From: Chromera velia
Taxonomy: Eukaryota > Sar > Chromeraceae
Length of the DNA stretch: 64,000 nt
Reading direction: 5' to 3'
Assembly: GCA_018398765.1 (NCBI GenBank)
Contig: JAHBMJ010000234.1
Location: 58,501 to 122,500, forward strand
This document shows, piece by piece, positions 1 to 11,544 of the stretch (its first letter is position 1; each line of letters begins with the position of its first letter). The notes under the pieces are model-generated. The model was not told where the DNA came from, did no database searches, and saw nothing but the letters and a program-made list of their open reading frames with translations. Position numbers and translations under genes: made by a program.

Positions 1-1443
1 ATCGAACTGCCTAGAGTGATTACTACTGATTGTAGAAAAACACATGCAAATAATTCAAGTGTCAGAAGACAGTTCAAGAGACAGCTGTGCGATCGAAAAG
101 GAGAAGAGAGACTTCCTAGGAGACGTACTCTGAGAGAGCCTGAGAGAAAGTCGATTCAGCAGGGCGGCATTCACATGCCGTTCCCTTAGCCCCTTCGAAT
201 TCCTTCCTTTGATGTACCGCTATTCAAGACCGTTTAAAACCCGGATGGATACATGCAATCGCCATATTCCGACGGCTGAGCATGCATACATGAACACACT
301 GGCATGAATGAGTGAAGGCACCATGTTCATTCCAGTGAATCGTCACGCACGCGCGCGCGTGTGACCATGAAAGCATGTAGTCGATTCGATCAGGTCTTTT
401 GAATTTCCCAGCTCGAACTCCCGTTCCTTTTTGTTTGGCTTGACGCGATTTTACGATTCTTCTGAGAACATGAGTGAATGAGCTGTGCGACGACGGGGGC
501 CATCTTTCTTTCCATCTCCTCCAGCAGAAGAGAACGGATCAAGAGTCGACCGGCAGTCAAGGAGACGGGATACGACTTTTCCCCTCCCAGCAGAAAGGGA
601 AGCAAGGCAGGACGTTTGAGAGGGTCGGTGGGTGCACTGAAGCTGTACAACCCAGGCGAACTAGGATGCATCCATGAAGACAAAAGACATGACTGAGCGG
701 AGAGAAGCAAGAATGACCCTCGATCGCTCTGAATTCGTTCTCCTTCAAAGTCAATGGGCCTCCCCCCCCGGTTCCCCCAGGGTCCTTTCTTTACCTCCCT
801 GAAAGTGACGAAGACACAGACAAAAAACACCGAGTTCTGGACAGAAAAAGAAAAGAACCGATGCGGAAAAAGTTCAGAGCTAGTCAGAGAAACAGACAGG
901 TAGGCACAACTTCCGTGGTCCTGCTGCTCTCTCCGAGACCAGTTGTGTGTAAGTCACATTCTTCGGAATTCCCCACTTTTGTCTTGCTCCTCTAGGTTCT
1001 CACCACGACACACAGCAGCAGGACGGCACTTTGTCTTTTCAATCCGTGCCTCGCCGTGTCTACTCAACTACATCAGCAACCGACATCGATCCGTCCATCC
1101 ATGCGTGATCCATCCACTCGCAGCAATAAAATCGACTCTCGGGGTTTTCTGGCTGACACATGTCAGAGCATACCATCAGGTCTCAAGAAATTGTGACGAC
1201 GAATGCACGAAGCATGCTTTCCTCATTGAAAAAAATACGGATCCATTTCAACCAGTGCTCGAATTCATGTCCTTCATTCATCTTAAAGAGAAGCAAACAC
1301 GCAGTTCTTCTCAGAATTGAATTTGGTGCTTCTTGTGCATGCTCGCTCGGACCTCTTTCCAATCCGCTATGCATTCTACGAACATTTCCAGCATTTTGCT
1401 ACTCCCTCATCCATTCAGGTGTCGACATATTCAGTCCTCCAAG
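1..1443. other. Intergenic or 3' flank, no supported gene
   Basis: Mixed-composition sequence next to the 3' end of the receptor gene. Open frames here, the longest about 146 codons on the minus strand at 390-830, show no recognisable domain and no coherent exon structure. Part of it may be 3' UTR of the minus-strand receptor gene. A short CG-alternating run lies near 348-360. I see nothing else. Confidence 0.5.
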
Positions 1444-2616
1444 TCAACTCCCCCCCATGTCTTGTGCCCCCATCTGTCTCTGAGCCCCCCTGTTCTGCGG
1501 TGACTCAGGAAAATGCATCGATCGATTGACCGCTCCGTCGTCCTCCTGCTCCTCCGGAATGGATCCGTCAAATTCATCCCCCCTCTCTTGTTCTCCTCCT
1601 TCATCCTCTACGGAGGCCCCCTCGTGGATCTCATGATTATGGTCTCCCCTTCCTTCATGATTCCCACGTGCATGCGCGTGTGTCGGGCTCTCTTCCTCTT
1701 CAGGAATCTCATCGTCAAATGGGTCGTCTTCCTCTTCCTCTCCGTCTTCGTCTCTGTCGTCTCCTTCTTGTTCCTCTTCTTCTTGTTCGTAGTCCTGTGC
1801 GCGGTCAGGAAGCATTTCTCGGTCACTCCTCACCCCCGCCTCAGCATCTCGAATGGGGTCATCATCTTGCAAGGCTTTCAAGTGTCTCTTGCTAATCAAC
1901 AGACGGCGACTCCGGGGAGCACCCCCAGAGCTCGAAAACATCGACCCTCTCTTTTGTTGTTTCGCCACATGTGCAAAGTCGAACCCGGAAGTGTGCAAGA
2001 GTTCGGTGTCACACACCTCAAGAAATCTTTCAAGAGAAATCACATCGTGTTGCGCGATCTCCAAAACAGAAATTCGCCAATCAGATGCCCCTTTCTCCCC
2101 TGCCTCAGCTTTCTGGACCTCCTTAGTCAACATCTGAAAAGAGCGAAGGAGGCGCGCAATCAAACCACTGCGCCGCGCCATTTCTCGACGCTTCATGGCA
2201 GGAAAACAATTCGCAACCCCCAACAACATCACACCCAAGCACACGACAAGGAACGCAGTGAAGACCACAATTACTGATGCTGCCAGCGTGGTTTGTCCCT
2301 TGTCTGTCTTCTCTGTCCATGCCATGACTGCTGTGAGGATGTAGAGGAAGGAGACGTTCAAGGCAAGGTCCAGGTAATTGTTCCAATCGTCGATCCAGGG
2401 CCACACACGGACGACGCCAATCGTGAAGGCAAGAAAGACCAGGGACAATGCGGCCACCTGCAAATTCAATCACAACACATCAACCAGCCACTCTTTAATT
2501 CTCTCTCCCACCTCTCCCCACCGACCTAGCCACATACGCATGAAGACACATTGTCAAGCACGCAGGCACCCAGGGATAGAGAAACATGGATAGACAGACA
2601 GATAGACAGAGAAGAA

Positions 2617-2647
<31 letters not shown>

Positions 2648-3067
2648 AAACAGAAGAACAGAAGGTATCAACAGAAGCACCAAGGAAACGTTTTATATTT
2701 TCTTGAAACTCATAGAGTACACAGCTTGATCGAAACAAAGCACAGGCATCAATCAAAGAAGAGACCCTCGAGGCCCTTACCTGGATCCTGCCGTCGTTTG
2801 GTTCCATGATTGGCACCAGGGAGATGAGAAGGTTCTTGAACAAATGGACCACGCCCCACCACCAGGACTTGGGATGGAAACGGGAGATGAGAAATTTGTA
2901 CCTCACGGCATACCCTGCAATGACAGGAAGCAGAGAGAGCGAGTCTATACCAACGCGGCCGAGTAGGCATGACGTCGTGACTGTACGAACAGACTCGCAG
3001 GGGACAGATTCCGACACAGACAAAGGCTTGGACACGCACGCACGCACGCACGCACGCACGCACACGC

Positions 3068-3134
<67 letters not shown>

Positions 3135-3278
3135 CACAAATACACACACACACACACACACACACACGCAAATATACACACACAAATACACACACACACA
3201 CACAACACACACACACACAAATACACACACACACACACACACAAATACACACACACACCTAGACACACACACACACCT

Positions 3279-3327
<49 letters not shown>

Positions 3328-6300
3328 CACACACACACACACACACAAACGTACGCACATACACACACAAACATACGCACATATACACAGACACACACAC
3401 ACATACACACTCCCAGACTACACGAATACAGAACACTGAAATAGCCGCACCGGCACTCAAGCACACATGTCAACAGATACAGGGAGGGATGCTGGGGATA
3501 CGGGGAGGCACACAGACCCCGAGCTAGACACTCAGCAAGTCTTTAAGAAAACAAAAGAAAGCATCAGCATGCGCACATGCAGCCCACCCACCCACCTACC
3601 AGGGCCAGTAGAGATCCACTCCGGGGCTTTCCAGACCACAGTGACGATGTATCCGAAGAACCCCCCGACGTACAAAAGGATTGCAAAAATGCCTGTATGG
3701 ATGCATGCATGCAAAAGGGCGACAAAGAAACCGTCCATTCCACTTTGACAAGGAACCGAGATAACACATGCCCCACCACAATGACGCCTGTCCTTGCGAG
3801 GAATGGATTCAATAAATTCTTTTCAGCCACAATCTGGATCGCCAAGCATTCATACCTCAGGATAGCAGGAACACACTGAAGTCTTTCGTTTTGCGCAACA
3901 ATCCGGCAGACCGATGAATGATGGCCGCGGGCGACCACTCCTCAGTAACGGAGGAAGACAATACACAAGCGTTCTCAGCCCTATACGGGTGTAAAACAAA
4001 CACCTGCATTTCTTGCTTGTGCCCCTCCCACCAGACCACAAACACCGACGAGACAAGGAATTATAGAGAAAGGGAAAAGAAGAAAGAGAAAGAAAAATTT
4101 ACAGAAAGAAAACAGAAACGAACACAGAGAGAAAGAAGGGCTACGGCAAAAGAGGTAAACAAGAAGAGGAAAATCCCTACAGCCTATCGATACTTCATCT
4201 CATGTACTGACCGAGTATGACCATGGAGTTGTGTTCTCCACTTCCGCACTCCACCAAAGGATATTCCTCCAGAGTTGAGGGTCCCGCTGGGTGGGTCATG
4301 CACTGGTACGGCGCCAGAATTTGAGTGCAGACGAGCACGTAGATGGTCATGTAGATGAACAGGACAGTGTTCACGCACCTGCAGGAGGGAGAAAGGGAGG
4401 GACGGCCGGGAGGACTCAAAAGAGGGAGGGCCCCTCAATGCTTCCGCTCGATCATCTCATGTAGACGCTTCATTTTACACAGGCAGAACAACAAAACGCG
4501 AATGGATACAATCTTCATGGAAGCACTCACTCTTTCATTCACTCATTCACTGACGCACGCACACACGCACTTATTGAATTCCCAGGGATGCAGCTTCTTC
4601 CAGATCCATCGGTGAATCACGTACGATGCGCCATACAGTGAAGCCATCAGCACCAGCAACATCCCCGGCAGTGCCACGATAAAGGCGTACTGGTCGAGTC
4701 CCGTTTTGCCCCCGAACATGCATTCACCCTGCAGCGTTCATTTGATCATTCGATGGGTTTTTTCATTCATTTTGTTTTTGTTGTTCGTTCAAACATGCAT
4801 CGGACAGACAGACCGACACTTACACCTACCAAGTATCAAGCGAGAGTGCGTGCGTGCACATGGGGGGGCACACCTTTGGGGCACATCTTTGACGTGTCAG
4901 TCGGGTCGAAGAAAAAACAGGACCGAAGAAAGGGAGCCGAAACACGTTCACGCACACACCGGCACAGAGACGCGGGCGCCCGTGGACACGCACGCACAAA
5001 CGAAGAAACAAAGGGAGAGNGGGGGGAGGAAGGAAAGAGGGAGGGAAGGAAGGAACGGCGTAATGACGTAATGAAGGAACGAAGGAAGGAAGGGAGGGAG
5101 GGAGGGAGGGAGGGAGGGAGGACGAAGGATAACTGCAAAAAGGACTAGGAGAGAGACCTACCTGCATTGCCCCAAAGTTCAGCAGCATGACGTCAAACAC
5201 CGACAGCAGATCTTTCACAGCTCCCGCACTGTCGAACTGTAGGTTGCTCAGCAGCGCTATTTGTTGGAAGAAAAGTGCCAACAGCGAGAAAGAGATTGTA
5301 ATTCGCACTGCCGCTGATGCGTTGGCGCTCCACTCCTCGTTTAGTCGATAGTAGGAGAAGACGAGGAAACCGGTAATGATGATAAACAGGAGGAACAGAG
5401 GGAGGGAAAAGTACCTTGCGGGGCACTGCTTGCATGTCGAGGCTGCCTTGTACCAATTCGACGGGCACTGCCAGCACATTGGCCCGAAGCGGGGCCACTT
5501 ACAATTGGGATCGGCTGCAAAGAAAGAAAGGAAACACAAGGAATGCCTATGCATGTACTCACGTCCGCAACTTGTTGGGCGGAATCATCTCATCGGGCCA
5601 TTACACGTCAGGTCCTCTCGGTGTGTCGAATGTCCGATACTTCAAAAATCTGCCGAAGTAGACACCAAAACTCTTCCACAGACACCCACTCACTTGCCCA
5701 ACAAGCCAGACAGGGACCCAAACCGCTTTCCCCTACTGACCGAGCTCATCGACTTCATTCAGTCTTCTCGTACTCGTACCGTTCACGCTAGAGGTCCTGC
5801 CCACGCTTCCACCCAGGCACGCGCCCGAACTGCGGTAGCATCTCTGCAGCTTCTCAGGCTTCTGGAATGCATTCAATTCGGCGTCTGTTTGGGAGGATAC
5901 CCAGAAGCCAGAGGTCACTGAAGGAAGGCCGTCTCCAGCGTCGCAAATCAGTCCCTCAGGGCAAGTTTCACATGTGTCGGTCTGCAGAATTAAGAAATGA
6001 TTGAAGTAAACGCAGAAACACGAATTAAGTTTTAAAAACAAACAAAGAAGCCTCAACTCACCGATGCAGGCCAATGCGATAACAAACGAAAGAGGTTCTG
6101 CAGTCACGACAGCGTTTACCACACCTTCACTTCTCCCAGCTGCGAAGCAAACGCATTCAGGCTCGTTCAAGTTGAAAGAACAACAGAAACTGCTGCAGTC
6201 TGTTCGGGAACGGAAATTCATTCCAACAACTGAAAACACCTTCTGAAAGAAAAAGAGGAAGAAAACGAAGAAGACCCACCTGTTTATTCAAGAACGTACT

Positions 6301-7063
6301 GTTCCCACAAGTGCAATCTGTCGAGAATGTTGCCCCCACTCCCGCGGTGGTCTTTGTTGCTGGGCAGAGGATGCAGTCCAACATCCCAGTCGAGTTTGCA
6401 TAGTACCCAACGCCACACCGATCGCAGGTCGAAGAGTCGGTTGATGTAGAATTTCGGTGGGTTCCCGCTAGGCAGGGAGTACAGGAGGTCAACCCCGTGC
6501 TACCGGCATAGTACCCGACATCACACGACACACACGCTGTGCTGCCTGCAGACGCGGAGTAAGTCCCGACAGGGCAAGCAGTACAGGTCCCCCCTGCAAC
6601 ACGATTGTAGTACCCTGCAACACAGGGGATACACCCCCCATCTGAATTCACCCCTGTCCCGGCAGCACGTGTCTCGTCTTCGTCCGGGATCACGTCCTTG
6701 TCCCCACTCCCAGCGGGGTCCCACTTCGTTCCTGTGCTCCACTTGAGGGCTGTGCTGGACCAAGTGATCGTCCCGTCGGCCTGATTGAACGTCCCAACGT
6801 TGGCCAATTTGTAGTTGTCATCCGAGTTGTACCATCGCACACGCTGGTTGCCAATTCGGGTGCCGTCTCTGTTGTGTTTGATCGTGCCTGTCGCTCCTAC
6901 AAAGTTGTTTTGCCGAATGTAGGTCCAGATCCCATTATAAATTTTCTGTTGCGTGGCAGTCGTAGTGGTTGAAAGGTCACCGGCAGCAACCCCGTCGGTG
7001 GTCGCCTGCGCAGAGCTGAGGTAGGCATCGATGCCCAAGACGGCATCCCAAATGGCGTCGTAC

Positions 7064-7095
<32 letters not shown>

Positions 7096-8335
7096 CCGTC
7101 TTGAGGTCATCACCATGTGCAGATTGAAGTGAAGCGTTGCATGAGTCATTCGGATACAAAGGAGAAGGCGATTACTTTGGCCAATGCCTGACGTCACGCA
7201 ATTACAGACTCGTATACCCGCGCACAAACATGTGACGGACGAAGAAATCAGAGGGTGGGCGTCCAGAGAGACGGAAGAATGGCGGATGATACATCTGAAG
7301 GACAAACTGACTTTCTAAATGTATGCAAGAGCGAACGGTATGGGGTCGACATGGAAGACCAAAATCGGGAAAACGGAGCTTGTGGCACGCTCACTTACCA
7401 TGGCGCCATCAGGACCCATATATCGTCCGCTGTTGTAAGAGAAGTGATCCCTGGAAAGGCCGCCTCGAGACCTGCGGCGAATGTGGCGTAGAGAATTGCA
7501 GGTGTCTGGCCCGGGGCCCTCAGTGCAGTTGTGGTGTCTGTGTAGGAGAGGAGGTCGGGGCCTTCCGGGGCAACTCCATTTCTGAGGGTACTATATAGAT
7601 CCTGCACGTTGCAAGGACTTGCACTGCCCAGGCCGTTGCCGTATAGGGTGATCCAGTCAGACGAGTCCCTGCAGAATTAATGAATACACACAGAAGGAAG
7701 GAAATGCACGCTGCGTTCAATTCACATGTCCGCCCACCCATTCACAGATCCATAAGGTTTCTTTCAATGTGAGAGTGGGCACATGGGGAAATGTGGAAAC
7801 TCTCGTGAGGGAACTGGAGAGACGTTTTGTCTTCGTCCATGGAATTCAACCGAATTCTCTCTCCTCGCACAGATGCACAAAGAAACAAGAGAAAACGACA
7901 CAGGAAGACACGCACACACATACACAGACCATGAGGTGGTGATGTACATCAGATGATCTCCGTAGAACTTCTTAGAGTGAAAGGCGCACAGAATGTCCCT
8001 CATTTGGGTCTGCAGGCAGAGAGGCAAGCGAGTGTAGATAGGTACAAAACAAAACAGGCAGTAGACAGACAGACAGACAGACAGGCAGGCAGACCGACCG
8101 ACAGACCGACCGACCGACTGACACCGACCGACCGACAAACAGACAGACAGACAGACAATGAATAGATAGAAAGAAAGAACTGGGGGGACGGACGGGACGA
8201 CCACAGAGAGAGAGAGAGAGAGAGAGCCAGTGGGTGACTAGACGCCACGAGAGGGCAAAAAGAGAGACGTCATGCCGCAGCGACAGGTGGAGGCAATTTG
8301 TGCAAGAAGAAAGAGAGACAGAGAAAGTGTCTGCC

Positions 8336-8413
<78 letters not shown>

Positions 8414-10718
8414 AGAGAGAGAAGGAGAGAGAGAGTGAGACAGACGCAAAAACAAATCAAAACAGCAACAAACAAAGGACAGAAGTCAGTAAAAGGAGGG
8501 AACCTGCCAGCGCATCCCTACTCTACTTACTCCGAAGCCCAGCATGACGATCACCCTGGCGTCTGCTGCCAGGAGTTGGTCCGCTGCGTCTTCGTATTTG
8601 GACGTTAGCTGCGCATCCAGCCCGACTGAGACAGGGACCTTAAGTGCCTTCCCTTCCAGGGTCTGGTAGGTGGTCTGGATATCGTCCACCAGTTGTGTCT
8701 GAAGAGCATCTGCAGGCAGGCTCAAGAAAACAAGAACAAAAAAAATCAACACAAGCATGCTGCAGCTTCTATCGATAGTATGCCGAAACTTCAACCTCCG
8801 CCTGAACTCCCCAAGAGACCGACGCTTGCACATGTGAGCACTCATTGACAACAAGAGAAGAACTGTTGCACATTCGTTCGCTTCTTGAAAAAGGAAGACG
8901 ACTGTCTTTTTACATTTGCATCATCTGAAAGTGCAGATCTGGATTCACCCAATCCCACTAAATGTCATCCGATGTACCAACAGAGAACTGTTTCATCCTT
9001 CTCCTCACATTCCTACTCGACCCCCATGCATGAAGGTGGCTCCTCTTCACTGCCGAGCTTTTCCTAATAAGCATGCGAGCCTCTCTCTGTCCCTCCCTCC
9101 TTCCTTTCTTCTGTCCATCCAACCATGAGTGCGTGCATGCATCTATATTTTTGACCTCCTCAGCACCCCCCCACCTGTGGCCAAATAGATGAAGGAAACT
9201 CTGCAGCGCAACAGGTGACATGGGAAGAAAACAAATAATGGGAGCTAGGCGACAGGGAGAAAAGGGGTCTTTGCTACATCATTCTGAATGAGCAGACTGG
9301 GAAATCACATGGAGGAAGCCGCCACTTTGAGAAAACGAAGGATGCAGAGCAACGAATTCAAATGTCTTTTCATGGAACAACATAGAACTCTTTTCCGGAC
9401 TTTCCTTCTTTCGCTTCCTGGCGGACTTGAACGAACGCGTGCAAACAATGAATGTGCACCATTTTTTCCCCCGAAGGTCTAGAGACGGCCTCCGACAACT
9501 TCTTGTTCAATTCGCACTAACGCCTTCACAATTTTTCTTTGTGTCGACCTCCTTCTCTACTCGGAAAACCTGATTCATTCAGACTACCAGCTTTCCCTAT
9601 TCGAGTTGTTCACACAACACACCGACCGGTCATACCCAAGCGCCCGGATGATCCCGACAAAGGCAGTGGCCTCGTCGTACGGCCTGAGACTTGCGATGGC
9701 TGGGTAGCTCGTTCTGTCTGTCAGGTAGTCGCCTGGAGAGAGGGGAGACACCTGGACGACATTGGAGGGGGCGTAGACAGTGTTGGACCCCTTCACACTA
9801 TTTGTGCATAGAGGCCCTATCTGCAGAAGGACAGAAAGATAGAGAGGAGACTCAACCCACAGACATGTAGACGCAAACAGAGATCGAAATCCGTTTGCTG
9901 AAAGACGGATTCTTCACGTGAGGAGATTGAGTAAACGCTTCTCCCCCAAAGGAGAGAAAAGTCTCCCTTTCAGTTCGTCAGGGGTTCTCCACACCCTCAC
10001 GCCCGAGCAACAAAGGGGTGAAGGAAGGAAGGAAGGAAGGAAGGAAGAAAGAAGAGAAAGAGAAAGAAAGACGAAACGGACCACCACAGAGTGACGTGTC
10101 TTTGTTGCATAGTTTGTGAAAGCCCCAGAGGCCCCTTGGATCTCTGAGCATCCTCCGTCCTCTGATACCAAAATGGCGATGTCGTGAGCTGCAGGGGAGT
10201 GCTCAGATGAGTTGAGCAGCAGTAATTCAGGCGAAAGAAACAGTTCGACCCAATGTATATATTAATACATTAGGCTGGTGTGTCTCTGGGTATGCAAGAG
10301 GGCTCATGAGGGCAGGCGAGTGTCTTTTCTTCATGCGCCTTTATGTGCACATTGAGGCATGAAAAGTGTCTCCATGCTATGGGGCTTCTCTGTTGCTTCC
10401 CATCACGGTTAGAAAACAGAATTTTAGGTTATTGAAGAGTGGTTGTCTTCTTGTACACCGAGATCAGCATGGAGGTACAGAAGACAAACATACGAGAAGT
10501 GAAATAAACTAACTTGCTGCGACGAAGGCAATGCTGGTATCGGCGTTGATGTGCCCTTGAGCAATTGCTTGTGCAGTGGCAGTGAAGAGCTCCAGACTGC
10601 TAGCGTATCCTGTCTTCTCCATTTGAGTACCGATTTGGATTGTTGCACCCGAAGCGAGGGAAACTCCAAGCAGAGCAACCTTCAGAGCAAACCACAAAAA
10701 ATTTCTGCGGCCTCTCAT
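1444..10718 (-). CDS. Receptor-like membrane protein: Venus-flytrap (ANF/PBP1) ectodomain, Cys-rich repeats, about 9 TM segments
   Basis: Fifteen exons read on the minus strand: 10514-10718, 10082-10188, 9627-9820, 9175-9200, 8531-8709, 7930-8009, 7399-7668, 6280-7063, 5741-5981, 5162-5514, 4571-4728, 4212-4378, 3600-3692, 2781-2914, 1444-2457. Phases agree at every junction, giving about 1,334 aa. The start ATG opens a signal peptide ([20 protein letters not shown]). Residues about 25-475 resemble the ANF receptor/PBP1 fold of class C receptors: IGPLC, a VSFIYLATD strand, and [18 protein letters not shown] near the end. Residues about 490-640 hold CxxC-rich GCC2/GCC3 (ephrin-receptor-like) repeats. 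Then come about nine hydrophobic segments, including the WWWGVV motif of TRP-like polycystic/GCC membrane proteins, and a Glu/Asp-rich cytosolic tail. Likely a plasma-membrane sensor of a small ligand; the ligand is unknown. The exon 2 donor (10082) and exon 9 donor (5741) are the least certain. The family-level call is inference from motifs. Confidence 0.8.
3031..3415. repeat. Compound CA/GA microsatellite in intron
   Basis: About 380 bp of CA runs interrupted by GA blocks, in the intron between exons 14 and 13 of the minus-strand receptor gene. On the coding strand this reads GT/CT. Long open frames crossing it are repeat artefacts. Confidence 0.95.
5020..5020. other. Ambiguous base (N)
   Basis: A single N within a G-rich stretch of an intron of the receptor gene. 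It probably marks an unresolved homopolymer or microsatellite base in the assembly and does not touch an exon. Confidence 0.95.
7066..7095. repeat. GA microsatellite abutting a 3' splice site
   Basis: On the coding (minus) strand this is an uninterrupted CT run ending in CAG at the acceptor of receptor exon 8 (first base 7063). The microsatellite itself forms the polypyrimidine tract. Confidence 0.9.
8061..8420. repeat. Cluster of GACA/GACC, GA, CT and GT microsatellites
   Basis: Tetranucleotide GACA/GACC units (about 8061-8157), a GA run (about 8204-8226) and a CT-to-GT compound run (about 8335-8410). All lie in the intron between receptor exons 6 and 5. Confidence 0.9.
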
Positions 10719-11544
10719 GGTTACTTTCCCTCTTCTTCGTCTTCTACTGTTTCTCAGGGATCCCTTGTCGGATCCGTCCGTGTCCCTGAATCTGGGCGGT
10801 TTGCGGGGTCAAGAAAAGAAGAAGGTTGATTGCCGAGTCCCTGCGAGACTGTAACGCACTTTCAAACAAGAAAAGCTGAAAGACGATTAAAGCTTGCCGA
10901 TTCACACAGTCACTGAGGCAGAATGGGTTGTCTGAAGTACCCCGATCGAAGTGGTGCGAGTCCGAGAGTTGCAGGAGTTTCACGCGGATGCATGCAGGTC
11001 AGACACATGCAGGTCAGACGAGCATGCAGGGCCCTTTCCGGGCCTTTCTTTGAATTTAAGGGCCCGCGCCTGCATGCGCTAGAGGGCCCCGGCATTATAT
11101 TGCATTCGCGCGTACTGATCGATCACCATGCATGCATGCATCCGACGATCACCAGGCATGCATGCCGTACATATATACTTGAAACGTACGTGTCTGACCT
11201 TCACCTTCTCTGATCCCTGACTGTCGCTGAGTCCGGGAAGAGGCAATTGACGGAGTTGTGAAAGCAGACGGAGAGGTCACTATTTGCCGTAAGCGGTTGG
11301 TAAGAAAAAGGTGAAAGCGGCCTCCTTTATACACTTTTCTTTTCCATCAGTGTTCGCTCTCTCTTTCCCAAGAACGCAAAAAACAACAACACTTCGTCCA
11401 TATGTAGAAAAGCTGCCTGCCTTATCGGAGGGACGAACAAGATTTTGGTCTTTTAGTGGAGGAAGGGGGCTTGCATGCAGCCCTGGGGAAGCGGGGGAAC
11501 TTGTCAGGGGAGAAGACGAAGCAAGAAGTTGAGGGAGAGTCAAC
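10719..11544. promoter_or_regulatory. Divergent intergenic region with TGCATGCA-type motifs
   Basis: Lies between the start codons of the minus-strand receptor gene (10718) and the plus-strand F-box gene (11545), so it probably holds both promoters. Between about 10986 and 11166 the core GCATGC recurs many times, including TGCATGCATGCATC and GGCATGCATGCC. TGCATGC(A) is a known ApiAP2 binding motif in apicomplexans; use here is inference. A short GGGCCC palindrome pair also occurs around 11030-11090. Confidence 0.55.

Noticed and set aside
390-830. 146-codon minus-strand frame
   Set aside because: No domain, no neighbouring exons in phase; probably 3' flank of the receptor gene.
2526-3473. 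Long Cys/Val-rich or Thr/His-rich open frames
   Set aside because: They are translations of CA/GA microsatellites inside an intron.
6063-6239. Possible extra receptor exon (Cys-rich frame, GTGAGT donor)
   Set aside because: Exons 8 and 9 join directly in phase ([17 protein letters not shown]), and the phase of this segment does not fit.
8061-8160. Regular GACA/GACC repeats considered as a CRISPR-like array
   Set aside because: Units are contiguous tetranucleotides without spacers, in a eukaryotic intron.
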